Below are positions 1-13,932 of a DNA stretch of 64,000 bases, piece after piece. Source of the DNA: Variovorax ginsengisoli (GTDB taxonomy: Bacteria; Pseudomonadota; Gammaproteobacteria; Burkholderiales; Burkholderiaceae_C); NCBI RefSeq assembly GCF_030486595.1, contig NZ_JAUJZH010000011.1, positions 124,001-188,000 of the forward strand, written 5' to 3'. Both the position numbers and the translations under genes were made by a program. Within the stretch, counting starts at the first letter, position 1, and each line of letters starts with the position of its first letter. The notes under the pieces are model-generated. The model saw only the letters and a program-made list of their open reading frames with translations. It searched no databases and had not been told where the DNA came from.

Positions 1-19
1 GGCATGCTTTTCGCATGCC
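1..19. repeat. Perfect inverted repeat upstream of the glycogen operon
   Basis: The window opens with a perfect 7-bp inverted repeat, GGCATGC and GCATGCC separated by TTTTC. It lies about 30 bp upstream of the first glucan gene. It could be a regulator's operator or a small hairpin in the leader. The upstream sequence is cut off, so promoter context cannot be judged. Confidence 0.4.
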
Positions 20-48
20 ACAATGAATTCGATTCCCTGGGGACATGC

Positions 49-1671
49 ATGGCGAAGGACTGGTGGCGGGGCGCGGTGATCTACCAGATCTACCCGCGCA
101 GCTTCATGGACAGCAATGGCGACGGCATCGGCGATCTGCCGGGGATCACGGGCACCTTGGGCCACGTGGCGGGCCTGGGGGTGGACGCGATCTGGATTTC
201 TCCGTTCTTCCGCTCCCCGATGAAGGATTTCGGCTACGACGTCTCGGACTACCGGGCGGTCGACCCGATCTTCGGCACCCTGGCCGATTTCGACGCCCTG
301 CTGGCCCGGGCCCACGGGCTCGGCCTCAAGATCATCATCGACCAGGTGCTGTCCCACACCTCCGACCAACATGCCTGGTTCGCCGCCAGCCGGGCCAGCC
401 GCGACAACCCGCAGGCCGACTGGTACGTCTGGGCCGACCCCCAACCCGACGGCACGCCGCCCAACAACTGGCTCTCGGTCTTCGGCGGCTCGGCCTGGCA
501 ATGGGACTCGCGGCGGCGCCAGTACTACCTGCACAGTTTCCTGGCAGAGCAGCCAGACCTCAATTTCCATTGCCCCGCCGTCCAGGAGGCGCTGCTGGGC
601 GAGGTGAAGTTCTGGTGCGAGCGCGGCGTCGACGGCTTCCGCTTCGATGCCTGCAACCACCAGTTCCACGATGCGCAATTGCGCGACAACCCGCCGGCCA
701 GCGGTGGCGAGGTGAGCACGGTGCGGGCCGACAACCCCTATGCGATGCAGCAGCACCTGCACGACAAGAGCCAGCCTGAGAACCTGCTGTTCCTCGAAAA
801 GCTGCGCCGGCTGCTCGACGGCTATGGCGCGGTCGCGCTGGGCGAGGTCGGCGACGAGGACGCGCCGCCCGTGATGGCGCGCTACACCGAACGCGACAAG
901 CGGCTGCACCTGGCCTACAGCTTCAGCCTGCTGACCAGCGAACACAGCGCGCGCCACCTGCGGACCCAGGTCGAGGCGCTCGACAGCGCCCTGGCCAGGA
1001 CCGACGGCTGGGGCTGCTGGGCGGTGTCGAACCACGACGTGCCCCGGGTCGCCAGCCGATGGAACGCCGCCGGCTCGGCCGACACCCGGCGCGACCGGCT
1101 CTGGCTGGCGCTGCTGCTGTCGCTGCGCGGCAGCGCCAGTGTCTACCAGGGCGAGGAACTCGGCCTGCCCGAGGCCGAGGTGCCCTTCGAGCTGCTGCAG
1201 GACCCGTACGGCCGCGCCTTCTGGCCCGAATTCAAGGGCCGCGACGGCTGCCGCACCCCGATGCCCTGGCGGGCCGACCAGCCGCACGGGGGCTTCACCG
1301 ACGGGCTGCCCTGGCTGCCGGTATCGGAAGCCCACCTGGCACTGGCGATCGACCAGCAGGCCGGCGATCCGCGCTCGATGCTGCACTACAGCCGCGCCCT
1401 GCTGCACTGGCGCCGCACCCAGCCGCTGCTGCGGACCGGCGGCATGCGCTTCTTCGATGCGCCCGAACCCTTGCTGTGGTTCGAGCGGCGCGAAGGTGAC
1501 AAGGCGCTGCAGGCGGTGTTCAATCTGTCCGACGCACCGGCGACGCTGCAACTGGACGCGCCGTTGGTGCCGCTGCCCGGATCGCCGTTCGCCGGCGCCG
1601 GACTCGACGGCCGCATGCTGACGCTGCCGCCCTATGGCGTTTTCATGGGAGAACCCCCGCATGCTGCCTGA
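49..1671 (+). CDS. GH13 alpha-glucosidase (oligo-1,6-glucosidase type)
   Basis: Predicted cytoplasmic glycoside hydrolase family 13 enzyme of 540 residues, acting on small alpha-glucosides or malto-oligosaccharides. It begins with the typical [15 protein letters not shown] strand of this subfamily. The GH13 catalytic triad is visible: nucleophile Asp200 in GFRFDA, acid/base Glu266 in ALGEV, and Asp330 in SNHD. The ATG at 49 is chosen because GGGGA precedes it and homology begins just after; an ATG at position 4 is in frame but adds unlikely sequence. It overlaps glgB by 11 bp, so it is the first visible gene of the glycogen operon and probably handles short glucans released during turnover. 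Exact substrate is not readable; a trehalose- or sucrose-active relative is possible. Confidence 0.85.
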   Translation: MAKDWWRGAVIYQIYPRSFMDSNGDGIGDLPGITGTLGHVAGLGVDAIWISPFFRSPMKDFGYDVSDYRAVDPIFGTLADFDALLARAHGLGLKIIIDQVLSHTSDQHAWFAASRASRDNPQADWYVWADPQPDGTPPNNWLSVFGGSAWQWDSRRRQYYLHSFLAEQPDLNFHCPAVQEALLGEVKFWCERGVDGFRFDACNHQFHDAQLRDNPPASGGEVSTVRADNPYAMQQHLHDKSQPENLLFLEKLRRLLDGYGAVALGEVGDEDAPPVMARYTERDKRLHLAYSFSLLTSEHSARHLRTQVEALDSALARTDGWGCWAVSNHDVPRVASRWNAAGSADTRRDRLWLALLLSLRGSASVYQGEELGLPEAEVPFELLQDPYGRAFWPEFKGRDGCRTPMPWRADQPHGGFTDGLPWLPVSEAHLALAIDQQAGDPRSMLHYSRALLHWRRTQPLLRTGGMRFFDAPEPLLWFERREGDKALQAVFNLSDAPATLQLDAPLVPLPGSPFAGAGLDGRMLTLPPYGVFMGEPPHAA

Positions 1672-3820
1672 AGCCGAAGTCCGCGCACTGATGCGCGCCG
1701 AACATGGCGACCCGTTCGCCGTGCTCGGTCCGCACGAGACGGACGAGGGCTTGTGGGTCCGCGCCCTGCTGCCGGGCGCGCAGTCCGTGGCCGTGCTGCA
1801 CTCGGGCTCGGGTTGGCCGCTGGCCCAACTCGACCGCCAGGGCGACAGCGACCTCTTCGCCGCCCTGGTGCCGGCCTCGGAGGCCCGGCTCGGCTATCGC
1901 TTCGAGGTCGACTGGGGCGCGCACAGATCGGCGCTCGAAGACCCGTATCGATTCCCGCCGGTGCTCGGCGAGACCGACGTCTGGCTGCTGGCCGAGGGCA
2001 CCCACCTGCGGCCCTACGAGCAGCTCGGCGCCCACCTGCGCGAGATCGACGGCGTGCGCGGCGTCGCCTTCGCGGTCTGGGCACCGAATGCGCGCCGGGT
2101 CTCGGTGGTCGGCGACTTCAACCAGTGGGACGGCCGGCGGCACATGATGCGCCTGCGGCGCGAGTGTGGGGTCTGGGAGATCTTCGCGCCGCACGTGGCA
2201 CCCGGCGACGCCTACGAATTCGAGCTGCTCTCGGCCCAGGGCCAGGTGCTGCGCAAGGCCGACCCTTTCGGCTTCTCGGCCCGCCTGCGGCCCGACACCG
2301 CCTGTGTGGTGCAGCCGCTGCCGGCCCCCGTGGCCCTGCCGCCCGGACGCGCCGATGCCAACGCGCGCGACGCCGCGATCAGCATCTACGAGGTGCACCT
2401 GGGCTCCTGGCGGCGCAAGAACGGCCACGAATGGCTCGACTACCGCGAACTGGCCGACACCCTGGTGCCCTATGCCCGCGACATGGGCTTCACGCACATC
2501 GAGCTGCTGCCGGTCAGCGAGCACCCGTTCGACGGTTCCTGGGGCTACCAGCCGATCGGCCTCTATGCGCCGACCTCGCGCTTCGGCACGCCAAGCGACT
2601 TCCGCCACTTCGTCGAAGCCGCCCATGCGGCGGGCCTGGGCGTGATCCTCGACTGGGTGCCGGCCCATTTCCCGACCGACGTCCACGGGCTCGCCAACTT
2701 CGACGGCACCGCTCTCTACGAGTACGCCGACCCGCGCGAAGGCTTCCACAACGACTGGCAGACGCTGATCTTCAACTATGCGCGGGTCGAGGTGCGCAAC
2801 TACCTGGTCGGCAACGCGCTGTACTGGCTCGAGCGCTATGGCGTCGACGGCCTGCGGGTCGACGCGGTGGCCTCGATGCTCTACCGCGACTACAGCCGCA
2901 AGGCCGGCGAATGGGTGCCGAACGCGCTCGGCGGCCGCGAGAACCTCGAGGCGATCGAGTTCCTGCGCCGCATGAACCGGGTGGTCGGCGTCGAGCGGCC
3001 GGGCGCCATGACCCTGGCCGAGGAATCGACCAGCTTCCCGGGCGTGACGCGGCCGCCCGAGAACGGCGGCCTCGGCTTCCACTACAAATGGAACATGGGC
3101 TGGATGAACGACACCCTGGCCTATGCCGGGATCAACCCGATCTACCGCAAGCACCATCACCAGCGGATCACCTTCGGCCTGATGTACGCCTTCAGCGAGA
3201 ACTTCGTGCTGCCGCTGTCGCACGACGAGGTGGTGCACGGCAAGGGCTCGATGATCGGGCGCATGCCCGGCGACAACTGGCAGAAGTTCGCCGGCCTGCG
3301 CAACCTGTACGGCTACCTGTGGGCCTACCCGGGCAAGAAGCTGCTGTTCATGGGCGGCGAAATCGCCCAGTTCGCCGAATGGAACGCCGACCGCAGCCTC
3401 GACTGGCACCTGCTCGACCAGCCGGCGCACCAGGGAATTCGCCGGCTGGTGCGCGACCTCAACAACGTCTACCGGCACTTCCCGGCGCTGCACGAGCTCG
3501 ACTGCGAGGGCGAAGGCTTCGAGTGGATCTGCCACGACGACGCCGACCACTCGGTGTTCTCCTTCGTGCGGCGGGCACGCGACGGCCGCTTCGTGGTGGC
3601 GGTATGCAACTTCACGCCGGTGCCGCGGATCGGCTATCGACTCGGGATGCCGGCGGACGGCACCTACCGCGAAATCATCAACACCGACAACCACGTCTAC
3701 GGGGGCAGCGGCGTGGGCAACGGGCCGGTTGCCAGCGAGCCCGTGCACTGGCATGGCCGGGCACGCTCGATGGTGATGTCGGTGCCGCCGCTCGGAACCG
3801 TGATGTGGGTGCTCGCGTGA
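1661..3820 (+). CDS. glgB: 1,4-alpha-glucan branching enzyme GlgB
   Basis: Forms alpha-1,6 branches in glycogen by moving oligoglucan segments. The 719-residue length matches the family (E. coli 728). An N-terminal carbohydrate-binding region (about 1-210) is followed by the GH13 barrel and a C-terminal beta domain. Catalytic residues are Asp401 (LRVDAV), Glu454 (LAEEST) and Asp522 (LSHDE); their spacings of 53 and 121 residues equal those of E. coli Asp405, Glu458 and Asp526. The start at 1661 has GGGAG about nine bases upstream and overlaps the previous stop, suggesting translational coupling. An in-frame ATG at 1634 is less likely. Confidence 0.96.
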   Translation: MLPEAEVRALMRAEHGDPFAVLGPHETDEGLWVRALLPGAQSVAVLHSGSGWPLAQLDRQGDSDLFAALVPASEARLGYRFEVDWGAHRSALEDPYRFPPVLGETDVWLLAEGTHLRPYEQLGAHLREIDGVRGVAFAVWAPNARRVSVVGDFNQWDGRRHMMRLRRECGVWEIFAPHVAPGDAYEFELLSAQGQVLRKADPFGFSARLRPDTACVVQPLPAPVALPPGRADANARDAAISIYEVHLGSWRRKNGHEWLDYRELADTLVPYARDMGFTHIELLPVSEHPFDGSWGYQPIGLYAPTSRFGTPSDFRHFVEAAHAAGLGVILDWVPAHFPTDVHGLANFDGTALYEYADPREGFHNDWQTLIFNYARVEVRNYLVGNALYWLERYGVDGLRVDAVASMLYRDYSRKAGEWVPNALGGRENLEAIEFLRRMNRVVGVERPGAMTLAEESTSFPGVTRPPENGGLGFHYKWNMGWMNDTLAYAGINPIYRKHHHQRITFGLMYAFSENFVLPLSHDEVVHGKGSMIGRMPGDNWQKFAGLRNLYGYLWAYPGKKLLFMGGEIAQFAEWNADRSLDWHLLDQPAHQGIRRLVRDLNNVYRHFPALHELDCEGEGFEWICHDDADHSVFSFVRRARDGRFVVAVCNFTPVPRIGYRLGMPADGTYREIINTDNHVYGGSGVGNGPVASEPVHWHGRARSMVMSVPPLGTVMWVLA

Positions 3821-3836
3821 GGTCGGGGCAGCGCCC

Positions 3837-5876
<2,040 letters not shown>

Positions 5877-5935
5877 AGGCGCCGGCACCACGGTGCTAGG
5901 CTGGAATCACTCGAGAAAACCAACGGAGACATCTG

Positions 5936-7228
5936 ATGGAAGACATCGCGCAACCGACCCTGCAGGCCCACCAACTCGTTCGCCGCACCATCGCCCTGGT
6001 GCTGGCCGGCGGCCGGGGCTCCCGGCTCAAGCAGCTCACCGACCGGCGGGCCAAGCCGGCGGTCTATTTCGGCGGCAAGTTCCGCATCATCGATTTCGCG
6101 CTGTCGAACTGCCTCAACTCGGGGATCCGGCGGATGGCCGTGGTGACGCAGTACAAGTCGCACTCGCTGATGCGCCACCTGCAGCGCGGCTGGAGCTTCC
6201 TGCGCGCCGAACTCAACGAAATGGTCGACGTGCTGCCGGCCCAGCAGCGGGTCGGCGACGAGCACTGGTACCGCGGCACGGCGGATGCGGTCTACCAGAA
6301 CCTCGACATCATCCAGACCCGCTCCACGCCGCATGACTACGTCGTGGTGCTGGCCGGCGACCATGTCTACAAGATGGATTACTCGATCATGCTGACCGAC
6401 CACGTCGCCAGCGGCCGCGGCTGCACGGTCGGCTGCATCGAGGTGCCGCGCATGGAGGCCACGGCCTTCGGCGTGATGGATGTCGACGAGAACCGCAACA
6501 TCACGGCCTTCCTCGAGAAGCCCGCCGACCCGCCTGCCATGCCGGGCAAGCCCGACATGGCGCTGGCCAGCATGGGCATCTACGTCTTCGATTCCGAGTA
6601 CCTCTACCAACTGCTCGAGGAGGACAGCGCCAACCCCGTCTCGGACCACGACTTCGGCAAGGACATCATCCCCCGCGCGGTCGCCGAAGGGCGGGCGCTG
6701 GCCCATCCTTTCGGCATGTCCTGCGTGACCCGGGCCAGCCGCGGCCCCGGCGCGGCCGCCTACTGGCGCGATGTGGGCACGATTGATGCATTCTGGGCAG
6801 CCAACCTCGACCTGGCCTCGATCACCCCGGAGCTCGACATCTATGACACCGACTGGCCCATCTGGACCTACCAGCGGCAGCTGCCGCCGGCCAAGTTCGT
6901 GCTCGACCGCGACGGCAAGCATGGCATGACGGTCAACACCATCGTCTCGGGCGGCTGCATCGTCTCGGGCTCCAAGGTCAGCAGCTCGGTGCTGTTCTCG
7001 GGCGTGCGCATCCATTCGTTCTGCGAGATCAACGAAGCCGTGCTGCTGCCCGACGTCGAGGTCGGCCGCGCCTGCCGGCTCAACAAGGTCGTGATCGACC
7101 GCGCCTGCGTGATCCCCGACGAGATGGTGATCGGCGAGGACCCGGCCGCCGACGCCGCGCGCTTCGAGCGCACCGAGGGCGGCGTGGTGCTGGTGACGCG
7201 CGAGATGCTCAAGCGCCTGGCGCCCTGA
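5936..7228 (+). CDS. glgC: Glucose-1-phosphate adenylyltransferase GlgC
   Basis: Makes ADP-glucose from ATP and glucose-1-phosphate, the committed and normally allosterically controlled step of bacterial glycogen synthesis. The 430 residues comprise an N-terminal nucleotidyltransferase domain with the GGRGSRL motif (residues 25-31) and a C-terminal left-handed beta-helix with hexapeptide-like repeats. A GGAG ribosome site lies just before the ATG. The 59-bp gap after glgX is the largest break inside the operon and could hold an internal promoter, but no strong promoter is evident there. Confidence 0.96.
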   Translation: MEDIAQPTLQAHQLVRRTIALVLAGGRGSRLKQLTDRRAKPAVYFGGKFRIIDFALSNCLNSGIRRMAVVTQYKSHSLMRHLQRGWSFLRAELNEMVDVLPAQQRVGDEHWYRGTADAVYQNLDIIQTRSTPHDYVVVLAGDHVYKMDYSIMLTDHVASGRGCTVGCIEVPRMEATAFGVMDVDENRNITAFLEKPADPPAMPGKPDMALASMGIYVFDSEYLYQLLEEDSANPVSDHDFGKDIIPRAVAEGRALAHPFGMSCVTRASRGPGAAAYWRDVGTIDAFWAANLDLASITPELDIYDTDWPIWTYQRQLPPAKFVLDRDGKHGMTVNTIVSGGCIVSGSKVSSSVLFSGVRIHSFCEINEAVLLPDVEVGRACRLNKVVIDRACVIPDEMVIGEDPAADAARFERTEGGVVLVTREMLKRLAP

Positions 7229-7233
7229 GACCG

Positions 7234-8715
7234 ATGAGGATCCTCCAGGTCAGCGCCGAACTGTTTCCCCTGCTCAAGACCGGAGGCCTGGCCGACATCG
7301 CCGGCGCCCTGCCGCTGGCGCTGATGGCGGCCGGCCAGGAGGCGCGGGTGCTGCTGCCGGGCTTCCCCGCCATCCTCGCCGGCGTCGCCGATGCGGCGCC
7401 GGTGGCCGAGCTGACTGCGCCCTGGGGCGAGCGGGCACGGCTGCTGCTCGGCCGGATCACCACCGCCGGCGCGCCCGACACGCCGGCCTACGTCATCGAT
7501 GCGCCGGCGCTCTACGACCGTCCCGGCAATCCCTATGAGGACCCGCGCCGCCAGCCCTATGCCGACAACCACCGGCGTTTCGCGCTGCTCGGCTGGGCCG
7601 CGGCACAGCTGGCCCAGGGGCTCGACCCTGGCTGGCAGCCCGACATCGTGCATGCGCACGACTGGCACGCCGCCCTGGCACCGGCCTACATGGCCTTCGC
7701 GCCGCGCGGGCGGCAGCCGCGCGCCGGCAGCGTCTTCACGGTCCACAACCTGGCCTACCAGGGCCTGTTCGCCGCTTCGCATTTCGCCGAACTCGGCCTG
7801 CCGGCGGCGGCCTTCTCGATCGACGGCCTCGAATACCACGGCCAGTTGTCGTTCATGAAGGGCGGCCTGTGCTTCGCCGACCGCCTCACGACCGTCAGCC
7901 CGACCTACGCGCGCGAGATCCAGACGCCCGAGCAGGGCTGCGGCCTCGACGGCCTGCTGCGAAGCCGGGCCGAGGTGCTGACCGGCATCCTCAACGCGGT
8001 CGACGACCAGGTCTGGAACCCGGCCACCGACGCGCTGATTCCGCACCGCTACGACCTGCGCCGGATGACCGGCAAGGTGCGCAACAAGGCGGCGCTCCAG
8101 GAAGAGCTCGGCCTCGCGCCCCAGACCCATGCCCCGCTGTTCGTGCTGGTCAGCCGGCTGACCGAGCAGAAGGGCCTGCACCTGGTGCTCGAAGGCCTCG
8201 ACGGGCTGCTCGCACAAGGCGGCCAGCTGGCCCTGCTGGGCAGCGGCGACGCCTGGCTCGAGGCGGCGTTCAAGCAACGCGCGGCCCACGCGCCGCAGTC
8301 GGTCAGCGTCACGCTGGGCTACAGCGAAGCGACCGCCCACCGGCTGTTCGGCGCCGGCGACGTCACGCTGGTGCCCTCGCTGTTCGAGCCCTGCGGCCTG
8401 ACCCAGATGTACGGGCTGAAGTACGGCAGCCTGCCGCTGGTGCACCGGATCGGCGGCCTGGCCGACACGGTGGTCGACGCCACGATCGAGGACCTGGCCA
8501 GCGGCGAGGCCACCGGCTTCGCGTTCGACGATTTCGGGGCCGAGGGCTATGCGCGCGCGGTGCGCCGCGCCTTCGCGCTCTACCAGCGCCCCGCCGACTG
8601 GCGCGCCGTCCGCGCCAGCGCCATGCGCCGCCCCGCCGACTGGGGCAGCGCCGCCGCGCAATACCTCGGCGTCTATGCCGCGGCCCTGAACCCACGCCCC
8701 TCCCCACCGCCATGA
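7234..8715 (+). CDS. glgA: ADP-glucose-dependent glycogen synthase GlgA
   Basis: GT5 glycosyltransferase (493 residues) that extends alpha-1,4-glucan chains from ADP-glucose. The N-terminal KTGGL motif at residues 15-19 binds ADP-glucose, and the C-terminal EPCGLTQ motif belongs to the catalytic site. Length is near the family norm (E. coli 477). It starts 5 bp after the glgC stop and its TGA overlaps the glgP ATG, so synthesis genes are cotranscribed and probably translationally coupled with the degradative phosphorylase. Confidence 0.96.
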   Translation: MRILQVSAELFPLLKTGGLADIAGALPLALMAAGQEARVLLPGFPAILAGVADAAPVAELTAPWGERARLLLGRITTAGAPDTPAYVIDAPALYDRPGNPYEDPRRQPYADNHRRFALLGWAAAQLAQGLDPGWQPDIVHAHDWHAALAPAYMAFAPRGRQPRAGSVFTVHNLAYQGLFAASHFAELGLPAAAFSIDGLEYHGQLSFMKGGLCFADRLTTVSPTYAREIQTPEQGCGLDGLLRSRAEVLTGILNAVDDQVWNPATDALIPHRYDLRRMTGKVRNKAALQEELGLAPQTHAPLFVLVSRLTEQKGLHLVLEGLDGLLAQGGQLALLGSGDAWLEAAFKQRAAHAPQSVSVTLGYSEATAHRLFGAGDVTLVPSLFEPCGLTQMYGLKYGSLPLVHRIGGLADTVVDATIEDLASGEATGFAFDDFGAEGYARAVRRAFALYQRPADWRAVRASAMRRPADWGSAAAQYLGVYAAALNPRPSPPP

Positions 8716-11225
8716 ACATCGAAGACTTCAAATACGACCACCCCGACCGCGACGTCGCAGCCTTCAAGCGCGCGGTCGCCAACAAGCTCATCTATGCGGT
8801 CGGCAAGGACCCGTTCGCCGCCAGCCCCGACGACTGGCTGCACGCCACCGCGCTGGCGGTGCGCGACCAGCTGGTCGAGCGCTGGATGGGCACCACGCGG
8901 GCGCAGTACGCGCAGAAGCTCAAGCGCGTCTACTACATGTCGATGGAATTTCTGATCGGGCGCACCTTCACCAACGCGCTGCTGGCGCTCGAGCTGCAGG
9001 GCACCGTCAAGCAGGCGCTGGCCGACTTCGGGGTCGACATCCAGGCGCTGTCCGAGCGCGAACCCGACGCCGCCCTCGGCAACGGCGGCCTCGGCCGGCT
9101 GGCGGCCTGCTTCCTCGACTCGATGGCCACGCTGGGCGTGCCGGGCATGGGCTACGGCATCCGCTACGAGTACGGCATGTTCCGCCAGCGCATCGTCGAT
9201 GGCCAGCAGGTCGAGCAGCCCGACTACTGGCTCACGCGCGGCAACCCCTGGGAGTTCCAGCGGCCCGAAGTCACCTTCCGCGTCCGCTTCGGCGGCCACG
9301 TGCAGCGGCGCGAGGGCATCCACGCACCCTACGGCGCGGCCAACTGGGTCGACACACACGACGTGCTGGCGATGGCCTACGACACCATCATCCCGGGCTA
9401 CGGCACCCAGGCCACCAACACCCTGCGCCTGTGGTCGGCCAAGGCCACCGAGGAGATCGACCTGTCGGCCTTCAACCGCGGCAACTACATGGAGGCCGTG
9501 GAGAGCAAGAACCACTCCGAGAACGTCTCGCGCGTGCTTTATCCCGACGACTCCACGCCCTCCGGCCGCGAGTTGCGGCTGCACCAGGAATACTTCTTCG
9601 TCAGCGCCAGCGTGCAGGACCTGCTGCGCCGCTACCTGCGCAACCACACCACCTTCGACGACCTGCCCGACCAGGTCAGCATCCACCTCAACGACACCCA
9701 TCCGGTGCTTGCGGTGCCCGAGCTGATGCGCCTCCTGATCGACGAGCACAACCTGCCCTGGGACACCGCCTGGGCCCACACCCAGAAGGTCTTCAGCTAC
9801 ACCAACCACACGCTGATGCACGAGGCGCTCGAGACCTGGCCGGTCGAGATGTTCGGCCGCATCCTGCCGCGCCACCTGCAGATCCTGTTCGACATGAATT
9901 CGCGCTTCCTGGCCGAAGTCACCCAGGCCCACGGGCACGATGTCGAGCTGCTGCGGCGGCTCTCACTGATCGACGAATCGGGCGAGCGGCGGGTGCGCAT
10001 GGCCTACGTGGCGGTGCTCGCGAGCCACTCGATCAACGGCGTCTCGGGGCTGCACTCGGAGCTCATGAAGCAGTCGATCTTCGCCGACTTCAACAGCCTG
10101 TTTCCCGAGCGCTTCAACAACAAGACCAACGGCGTCACGCCGCGGCGCTGGCTGGCGCAGGCCAATCCGCCGCTGGCCGCGCTGCTCGACGCCCGCATCG
10201 GCCGCGGCTGGCGGCGCGACCTGACGCAATTGCAGGCGCTGCGGCCGATGGCGCAGCAGCCGGCCTTCGTGCGGGCCTTTCGCCATGCCAAGCGCGAGAA
10301 CAAGCTGCGGCTGGCCAACTGGGTCGACGAGCACCTGCGCATCGACATCGACACCGACGCGCTGTTCGACGTCCAGGTCAAGCGCATGCACGAGTACAAG
10401 CGGCAGCTGCTCAACGTGCTGCACGTGGTCACGCGCTACCACCGCATCCTTGCCGATCCGACGGCCGGCCATGTGCCGCGCGTGATCGTCTTCGCCGGCA
10501 AGGCGGCCTCGGCCTACCAGATGGCCAAGCTGGTGATCCGGCTGATCAACGACGTGGCCAAGGTGATCAACGAGGACGAGCGGGTCGGCAAACTGCTGAA
10601 GGTGGTGTTCCTGCCGAACTACAGCGTCAGCCTGGCCGAGATCATCATGCCCGCGGCCGACCTGTCGGAGCAGATCTCCACCGCCGGCACCGAGGCGTCT
10701 GGCACCGGCAACATGAAGTTCGCGCTCAACGGCGCGCTGACCATAGGCACGCTGGACGGCGCCAACGTCGAGATGCGCGACAACGTCGGCGCCGAGAATT
10801 TCTTCATCTTCGGCAACACCACGCCGGAGGTGGCCCAGATCCGCGCCAGCGGCTACCACCCGCGCGGCATCTACGAAGCCGACCCGGAACTGCAGCGCAC
10901 GCTGGACAGCATCCGCGACGGCCTGTTCTCGCCCGCCGAGCCGGCACGCTACCAGCAGATCTTCGACGCCCTGGTGAGCTGGGGCGACCACTACCTGCTG
11001 CTGGCCGACTACGCGAGCTACATCGAGGCCCAGGCCAAGGTCGACGCGCTGTACCGCGACGCCGATGCCTGGACCCGGATGGCGATCCTCAACGTGGCGG
11101 GCATGGGCGAGTTCTCGTCGGACCGGACGATCGCGCAGTACGCGCACGAGATCTGGAAGACCAGGCCGGTGGCGCTGGGGCCGGCCGCGGAGGCCGCTAC
11201 GGTTTCTTCGGCGGCGCCTCGGTGA
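8712..11225 (+). CDS. glgP: Glycogen/maltodextrin phosphorylase GlgP
   Basis: GT35 phosphorylase releasing glucose-1-phosphate from alpha-1,4-glucans. The 837 residues include the pyridoxal-phosphate lysine, Lys669, within [11 protein letters not shown]. The start overlaps the glgA stop as ATGA. The 3' end runs 29 bp into the convergent exbD gene, so the last codons of the two genes share DNA. This is the last gene of the glucan operon. Confidence 0.95.
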   Translation: MNIEDFKYDHPDRDVAAFKRAVANKLIYAVGKDPFAASPDDWLHATALAVRDQLVERWMGTTRAQYAQKLKRVYYMSMEFLIGRTFTNALLALELQGTVKQALADFGVDIQALSEREPDAALGNGGLGRLAACFLDSMATLGVPGMGYGIRYEYGMFRQRIVDGQQVEQPDYWLTRGNPWEFQRPEVTFRVRFGGHVQRREGIHAPYGAANWVDTHDVLAMAYDTIIPGYGTQATNTLRLWSAKATEEIDLSAFNRGNYMEAVESKNHSENVSRVLYPDDSTPSGRELRLHQEYFFVSASVQDLLRRYLRNHTTFDDLPDQVSIHLNDTHPVLAVPELMRLLIDEHNLPWDTAWAHTQKVFSYTNHTLMHEALETWPVEMFGRILPRHLQILFDMNSRFLAEVTQAHGHDVELLRRLSLIDESGERRVRMAYVAVLASHSINGVSGLHSELMKQSIFADFNSLFPERFNNKTNGVTPRRWLAQANPPLAALLDARIGRGWRRDLTQLQALRPMAQQPAFVRAFRHAKRENKLRLANWVDEHLRIDIDTDALFDVQVKRMHEYKRQLLNVLHVVTRYHRILADPTAGHVPRVIVFAGKAASAYQMAKLVIRLINDVAKVINEDERVGKLLKVVFLPNYSVSLAEIIMPAADLSEQISTAGTEASGTGNMKFALNGALTIGTLDGANVEMRDNVGAENFFIFGNTTPEVAQIRASGYHPRGIYEADPELQRTLDSIRDGLFSPAEPARYQQIFDALVSWGDHYLLLADYASYIEAQAKVDALYRDADAWTRMAILNVAGMGEFSSDRTIAQYAHEIWKTRPVALGPAAEAATVSSAAPR

Positions 11226-11655
11226 CGAAGCCGATGCGGCTCAAGCCTGCCTTGTTGGCGATGCCCATCAGTTCGACCACGCGGCCGTAGGGCACGCTCT
11301 GGTCGGCCCGCAGCTGCACCTCGGTGTCGCGGCTGCCGGCCGCGGCCTTGGCCAGGCCGGCGGCGAGTTCGTCGGTGCTGACCGCCTGGTCGTCCAGGTA
11401 CACCTTGCCCGCCGCATCGACCACCAGCGTGACGAACCTCGGCGTGTCGCCGGGCTGGCCGGCGTCGGTGCGCGGCAGATCGAGCTTGATCGAGCTGGCC
11501 ATCAGCGGCGCGGTGATGATGAAGATCACCAGCAGCACCAGCATCACGTCGACCAGCGGCGTCACGTTGATGTCCGACAGCGGCCGCTGGCCGCCGGCGC
11601 CGGTCGAGCGGCCGCCGCTGGCGGCGCTGCCGAGCGAGGTGCGACCGAAGGCCAT
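11197..11655 (-). CDS. exbD: ExbD/TolR-family biopolymer transport protein
   Basis: Inner-membrane component that, with the ExbB-type protein, uses the proton gradient to energise outer-membrane processes through TonB or Tol. The 152-residue protein has a single membrane segment (about residues 32-52) with the essential Asp36 in PLVDVML, equivalent to Asp25 of E. coli ExbD, and a periplasmic C-terminal domain. It lies 18 bp after exbB. With no tonB or TonB-dependent receptor nearby, ExbD versus TolR cannot be settled. A glycine/serine-rich N-terminus precedes the membrane segment. Confidence 0.88.
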   Translation of the reverse strand: MAFGRTSLGSAASGGRSTGAGGQRPLSDINVTPLVDVMLVLLVIFIITAPLMASSIKLDLPRTDAGQPGDTPRFVTLVVDAAGKVYLDDQAVSTDELAAGLAKAAAGSRDTEVQLRADQSVPYGRVVELMGIANKAGLSRIGFVTEAPPKKP

Positions 11656-11673
11656 GTGCGGGCTCCTTGGCGC

Positions 11674-12372
11674 CTAGGCCGGCATCGGCCGCGCCGGCGG
11701 CAGGGGGGCCTCCCGCGATGCAGGCTCGCCGAACATGCCGAGCAGGTCGTGGGCGAAGCCCTCGAGCTCGGCCTCGATGCGGCCGACCACCCGGCCGAAG
11801 ACGTTGTACGCCAGCACCGCCGGGATCGCGACCGCCAGGCCGAAGGCGGTCATGATGAGCGCCTCGCCGACCGGCCCCGCCACCTTGTCGATGGTGAAGC
11901 CGCCGGTCTCGGCGGCAATGGCCACCAGCGCGCCGTAGATGCCCCAGACCGTGCCGAGCAGCCCCACGAAGGGCGCCGTGGCGCCGACCGTGGCCAGCAA
12001 GATCTGCCCGGCCTGCAGCCGGCGCAGGGCCGCGTGCAGGGCGTCGCGAAGGATCCGTGTCAGGCGCTGGGTGCGGTCGACCTTGCCGCCGAGCGTCGCG
12101 CCCTCGGCCGGCAGCGCCAGCCGGTTCAGGGCGCGCACCGCCGGCAGCACCATCAGCGCCCGGTCGAAGGCTTGCAGGCGCGCTTCGGCGTCCTGCAGCG
12201 ACGCCGACTGCCAGAAGGCCGCAATGCTGCGCAGCACGTCGCGCGTGCCCCCGCGCAGCAGCCAGGCCTTCCAGAGGATCACGACCCAGCTCGCCACCGA
12301 CATCGCGAGCAACAGCGCCGCCACCGCGCGGCTGACGCCGTCGCCATGGCGGAGCAACTCGAGGATGCTCAT
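11674..12372 (-). CDS. exbB: MotA/TolQ/ExbB proton channel protein
   Basis: Proton-channel partner of the downstream ExbD-like protein, 232 residues, with three predicted membrane helices. The first is near residues 13-37; the second and third flank the conserved GLLGTVWGIY and GLAVAIPAVLAYN segments typical of the family. A clear GGAGG site precedes the ATG. The dapB-exbB-exbD order is common in Burkholderiales. Confidence 0.9.
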   Translation of the reverse strand: MSILELLRHGDGVSRAVAALLLAMSVASWVVILWKAWLLRGGTRDVLRSIAAFWQSASLQDAEARLQAFDRALMVLPAVRALNRLALPAEGATLGGKVDRTQRLTRILRDALHAALRRLQAGQILLATVGATAPFVGLLGTVWGIYGALVAIAAETGGFTIDKVAGPVGEALIMTAFGLAVAIPAVLAYNVFGRVVGRIEAELEGFAHDLLGMFGEPASREAPLPPARPMPA

Positions 12373-12389
12373 TGAATGACCTCCGTGCT

Positions 12390-12405
12390 TCGCACTGCGG
12401 TGCGA
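12390..12405. repeat. Small GC-rich hairpin between dapB and exbB
   Basis: TCGCAC and GTGCGA enclose a TGCG loop in the 78-bp gap between dapB and exbB. It has no U-tract, so it may be an mRNA stability element or weak attenuator rather than a terminator. Confidence 0.35.
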
Positions 12406-12450
12406 GCCCCCTTCGGAACGGCCGGGCGCGGGCTCATGCCGGGCCGGTCC

Positions 12451-13281
12451 TCAGCGCAGGCCGAGGACGTCGAACATGTCGAACAGGCCCGCCTTCTGGC
12501 CGGCCAGGAAGCGCACCGCACGCAGGCTGCCCTGGGCGTAGGTCGCGCGGCTGGACGACTTGTGGCTGATCTCGATGCGCTCGCCGGTGCCGGCGAACAG
12601 CACGGTGTGATCGCCGACGATGTCGCCGCCGCGGATCGCCGAGAAGCCGATGCTCGAGGGATCGCGCTCGCCGGTGATGCCCTCGCGCGCGTAGACCGCG
12701 CAGTCCTTGAGGTCGCGGCCCAGCGCCTCGGCGATCACCTCGCCCATCTTGAGCGCGGTGCCCGAGGGCGCATCGACCTTGTGGCGGTGGTGGGCCTCGA
12801 TGATCTCGATGTCGTAGCCGGTGGCGAGCGCCTTGGCCGCCATCTCGAGCAGCTTGAGCGTGACATTGACGCCGACGCTCATGTTGGGCGCCATCATGAT
12901 CGCGATGTCCTGGGCGGCATTGGTGATCTCGGCCTTTTGCGCGTCGCTGAAGCCGGTGGTGCCGATCACCATCTGCACCCCGAGTTCGCGGCAAACCGCC
13001 AGGTGCGCGAGCGTGCCCTCGGGCCGCGTGAAATCGATCAGCACCTGCGCATCGGCCAGGCCAGCGCGCAGGTCGGAGACGATCGGCACGCCGCTCGCGG
13101 CACCGAGGAAGGCGGTGGCGTCGTTGCCGATCGCCGGGCCACCGGCGACATCCAGCGCACCGGCCAGGCGGCAATCGGGCGTCTCGCGCACGGCCTCGAT
13201 CAACATGTGGCCCATGCGGCCGGAAGCGCCGGCGATCGCCACACGCCGGAGTTGGGAATTGGAAGCGGAGGAGTCGGTCAC
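12451..13281 (-). CDS. dapB: 4-hydroxy-tetrahydrodipicolinate reductase DapB
   Basis: NAD(P)H-dependent reductase of the diaminopimelate/lysine pathway, 276 residues. The nucleotide-binding GASGRMG motif is at residues 18-24, and the catalytic HHRHKVD block contains His164 and Lys168. Protein homology begins immediately after a GTG at 13281, which I take as the start; no ATG is suitably placed and the ribosome site is weak. It lies between bamE and exbB on the same strand and is probably cotranscribed with them. Confidence 0.93.
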   Translation of the reverse strand: MTDSSASNSQLRRVAIAGASGRMGHMLIEAVRETPDCRLAGALDVAGGPAIGNDATAFLGAASGVPIVSDLRAGLADAQVLIDFTRPEGTLAHLAVCRELGVQMVIGTTGFSDAQKAEITNAAQDIAIMMAPNMSVGVNVTLKLLEMAAKALATGYDIEIIEAHHRHKVDAPSGTALKMGEVIAEALGRDLKDCAVYAREGITGERDPSSIGFSAIRGGDIVGDHTVLFAGTGERIEISHKSSSRATYAQGSLRAVRFLAGQKAGLFDMFDVLGLR

Positions 13282-13354
13282 GCGTTTCAGCCTCTGGAAA
13301 TGCGGAAGAACGGAAAGGAGCGGGCAGGCCGGAGGTCCCGGCCAGGGTGCGCGC

Positions 13355-13915
13355 TCAGCGCGTCGATTCGAGCGGCGGGTAGACCGCCGGCAACGGCGGC
13401 TGCGGCGCGGTGGGTGCCGGCTGGCTTTCCGCCGGTTTTTCCTTGGGCGGATCGAACTTCTTGAGCTGGTCGTCGGTCGCCTCGAGCGGCGGCACCGAGC
13501 CACGGCGCTTGCGGGTGTCGAGCTGGGCGACGAATTCCTCTTCGCTCGGCATCGGGTCGCCCTCGAAGCGCTCGAGCAGTTCACCGTTGAAATACAGCGT
13601 CAGGCGGCGCTGCTGGGCCTCGACGCCCTGGCGCCGGATCGTGAATACGTAGTCCCAGCGGTTGGAATGGAAGACATCGGTCAGCAGCGAGGTGCCGAGG
13701 ACTTCGCGCGCCTGCTGGCGCGACATGCCGGGCTTGAGGGCCTCGACCTGCTCCTTGGACACGAAATTGCCTTGGACCACCTCGACCTTGTAGGGCGTGA
13801 CGGCCGTGAGTGCACCGCGCGCGCTGTCGCCGACACTGCTGCAGGCGCCCAGGCACAGGCTCGCGGCGACGGCGCCGAGGAGCAGCCATGGGCGGCGTTG
13901 GGAAATGGCGGGCAT
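13355..13915 (-). CDS. bamE: Outer membrane assembly lipoprotein BamE (SmpA/OmlA)
   Basis: Lipoprotein subunit of the BAM complex that inserts beta-barrel proteins into the outer membrane. The 186 residues begin with a lipoprotein signal peptide ending in LGAC, with lipidated Cys25. The core has the SmpA/OmlA sequence with the conserved [16 protein letters not shown] motif. The C-terminus is extended by a low-complexity Pro/Glu/Lys tail (about 130-186), as often in betaproteobacteria. It is divergent from fur across an 87-bp gap, the usual omlA-fur arrangement. Confidence 0.92.
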   Translation of the reverse strand: MPAISQRRPWLLLGAVAASLCLGACSSVGDSARGALTAVTPYKVEVVQGNFVSKEQVEALKPGMSRQQAREVLGTSLLTDVFHSNRWDYVFTIRRQGVEAQQRRLTLYFNGELLERFEGDPMPSEEEFVAQLDTRKRRGSVPPLEATDDQLKKFDPPKEKPAESQPAPTAPQPPLPAVYPPLESTR

Positions 13916-13932
13916 GGGAAAAGGGTTGGGCG

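Noticed and set aside
1634-1660. Longer glgB start at 1634
   Set aside because: It would overlap the previous gene further and lacks a ribosome site; GGGAG is positioned for 1661.
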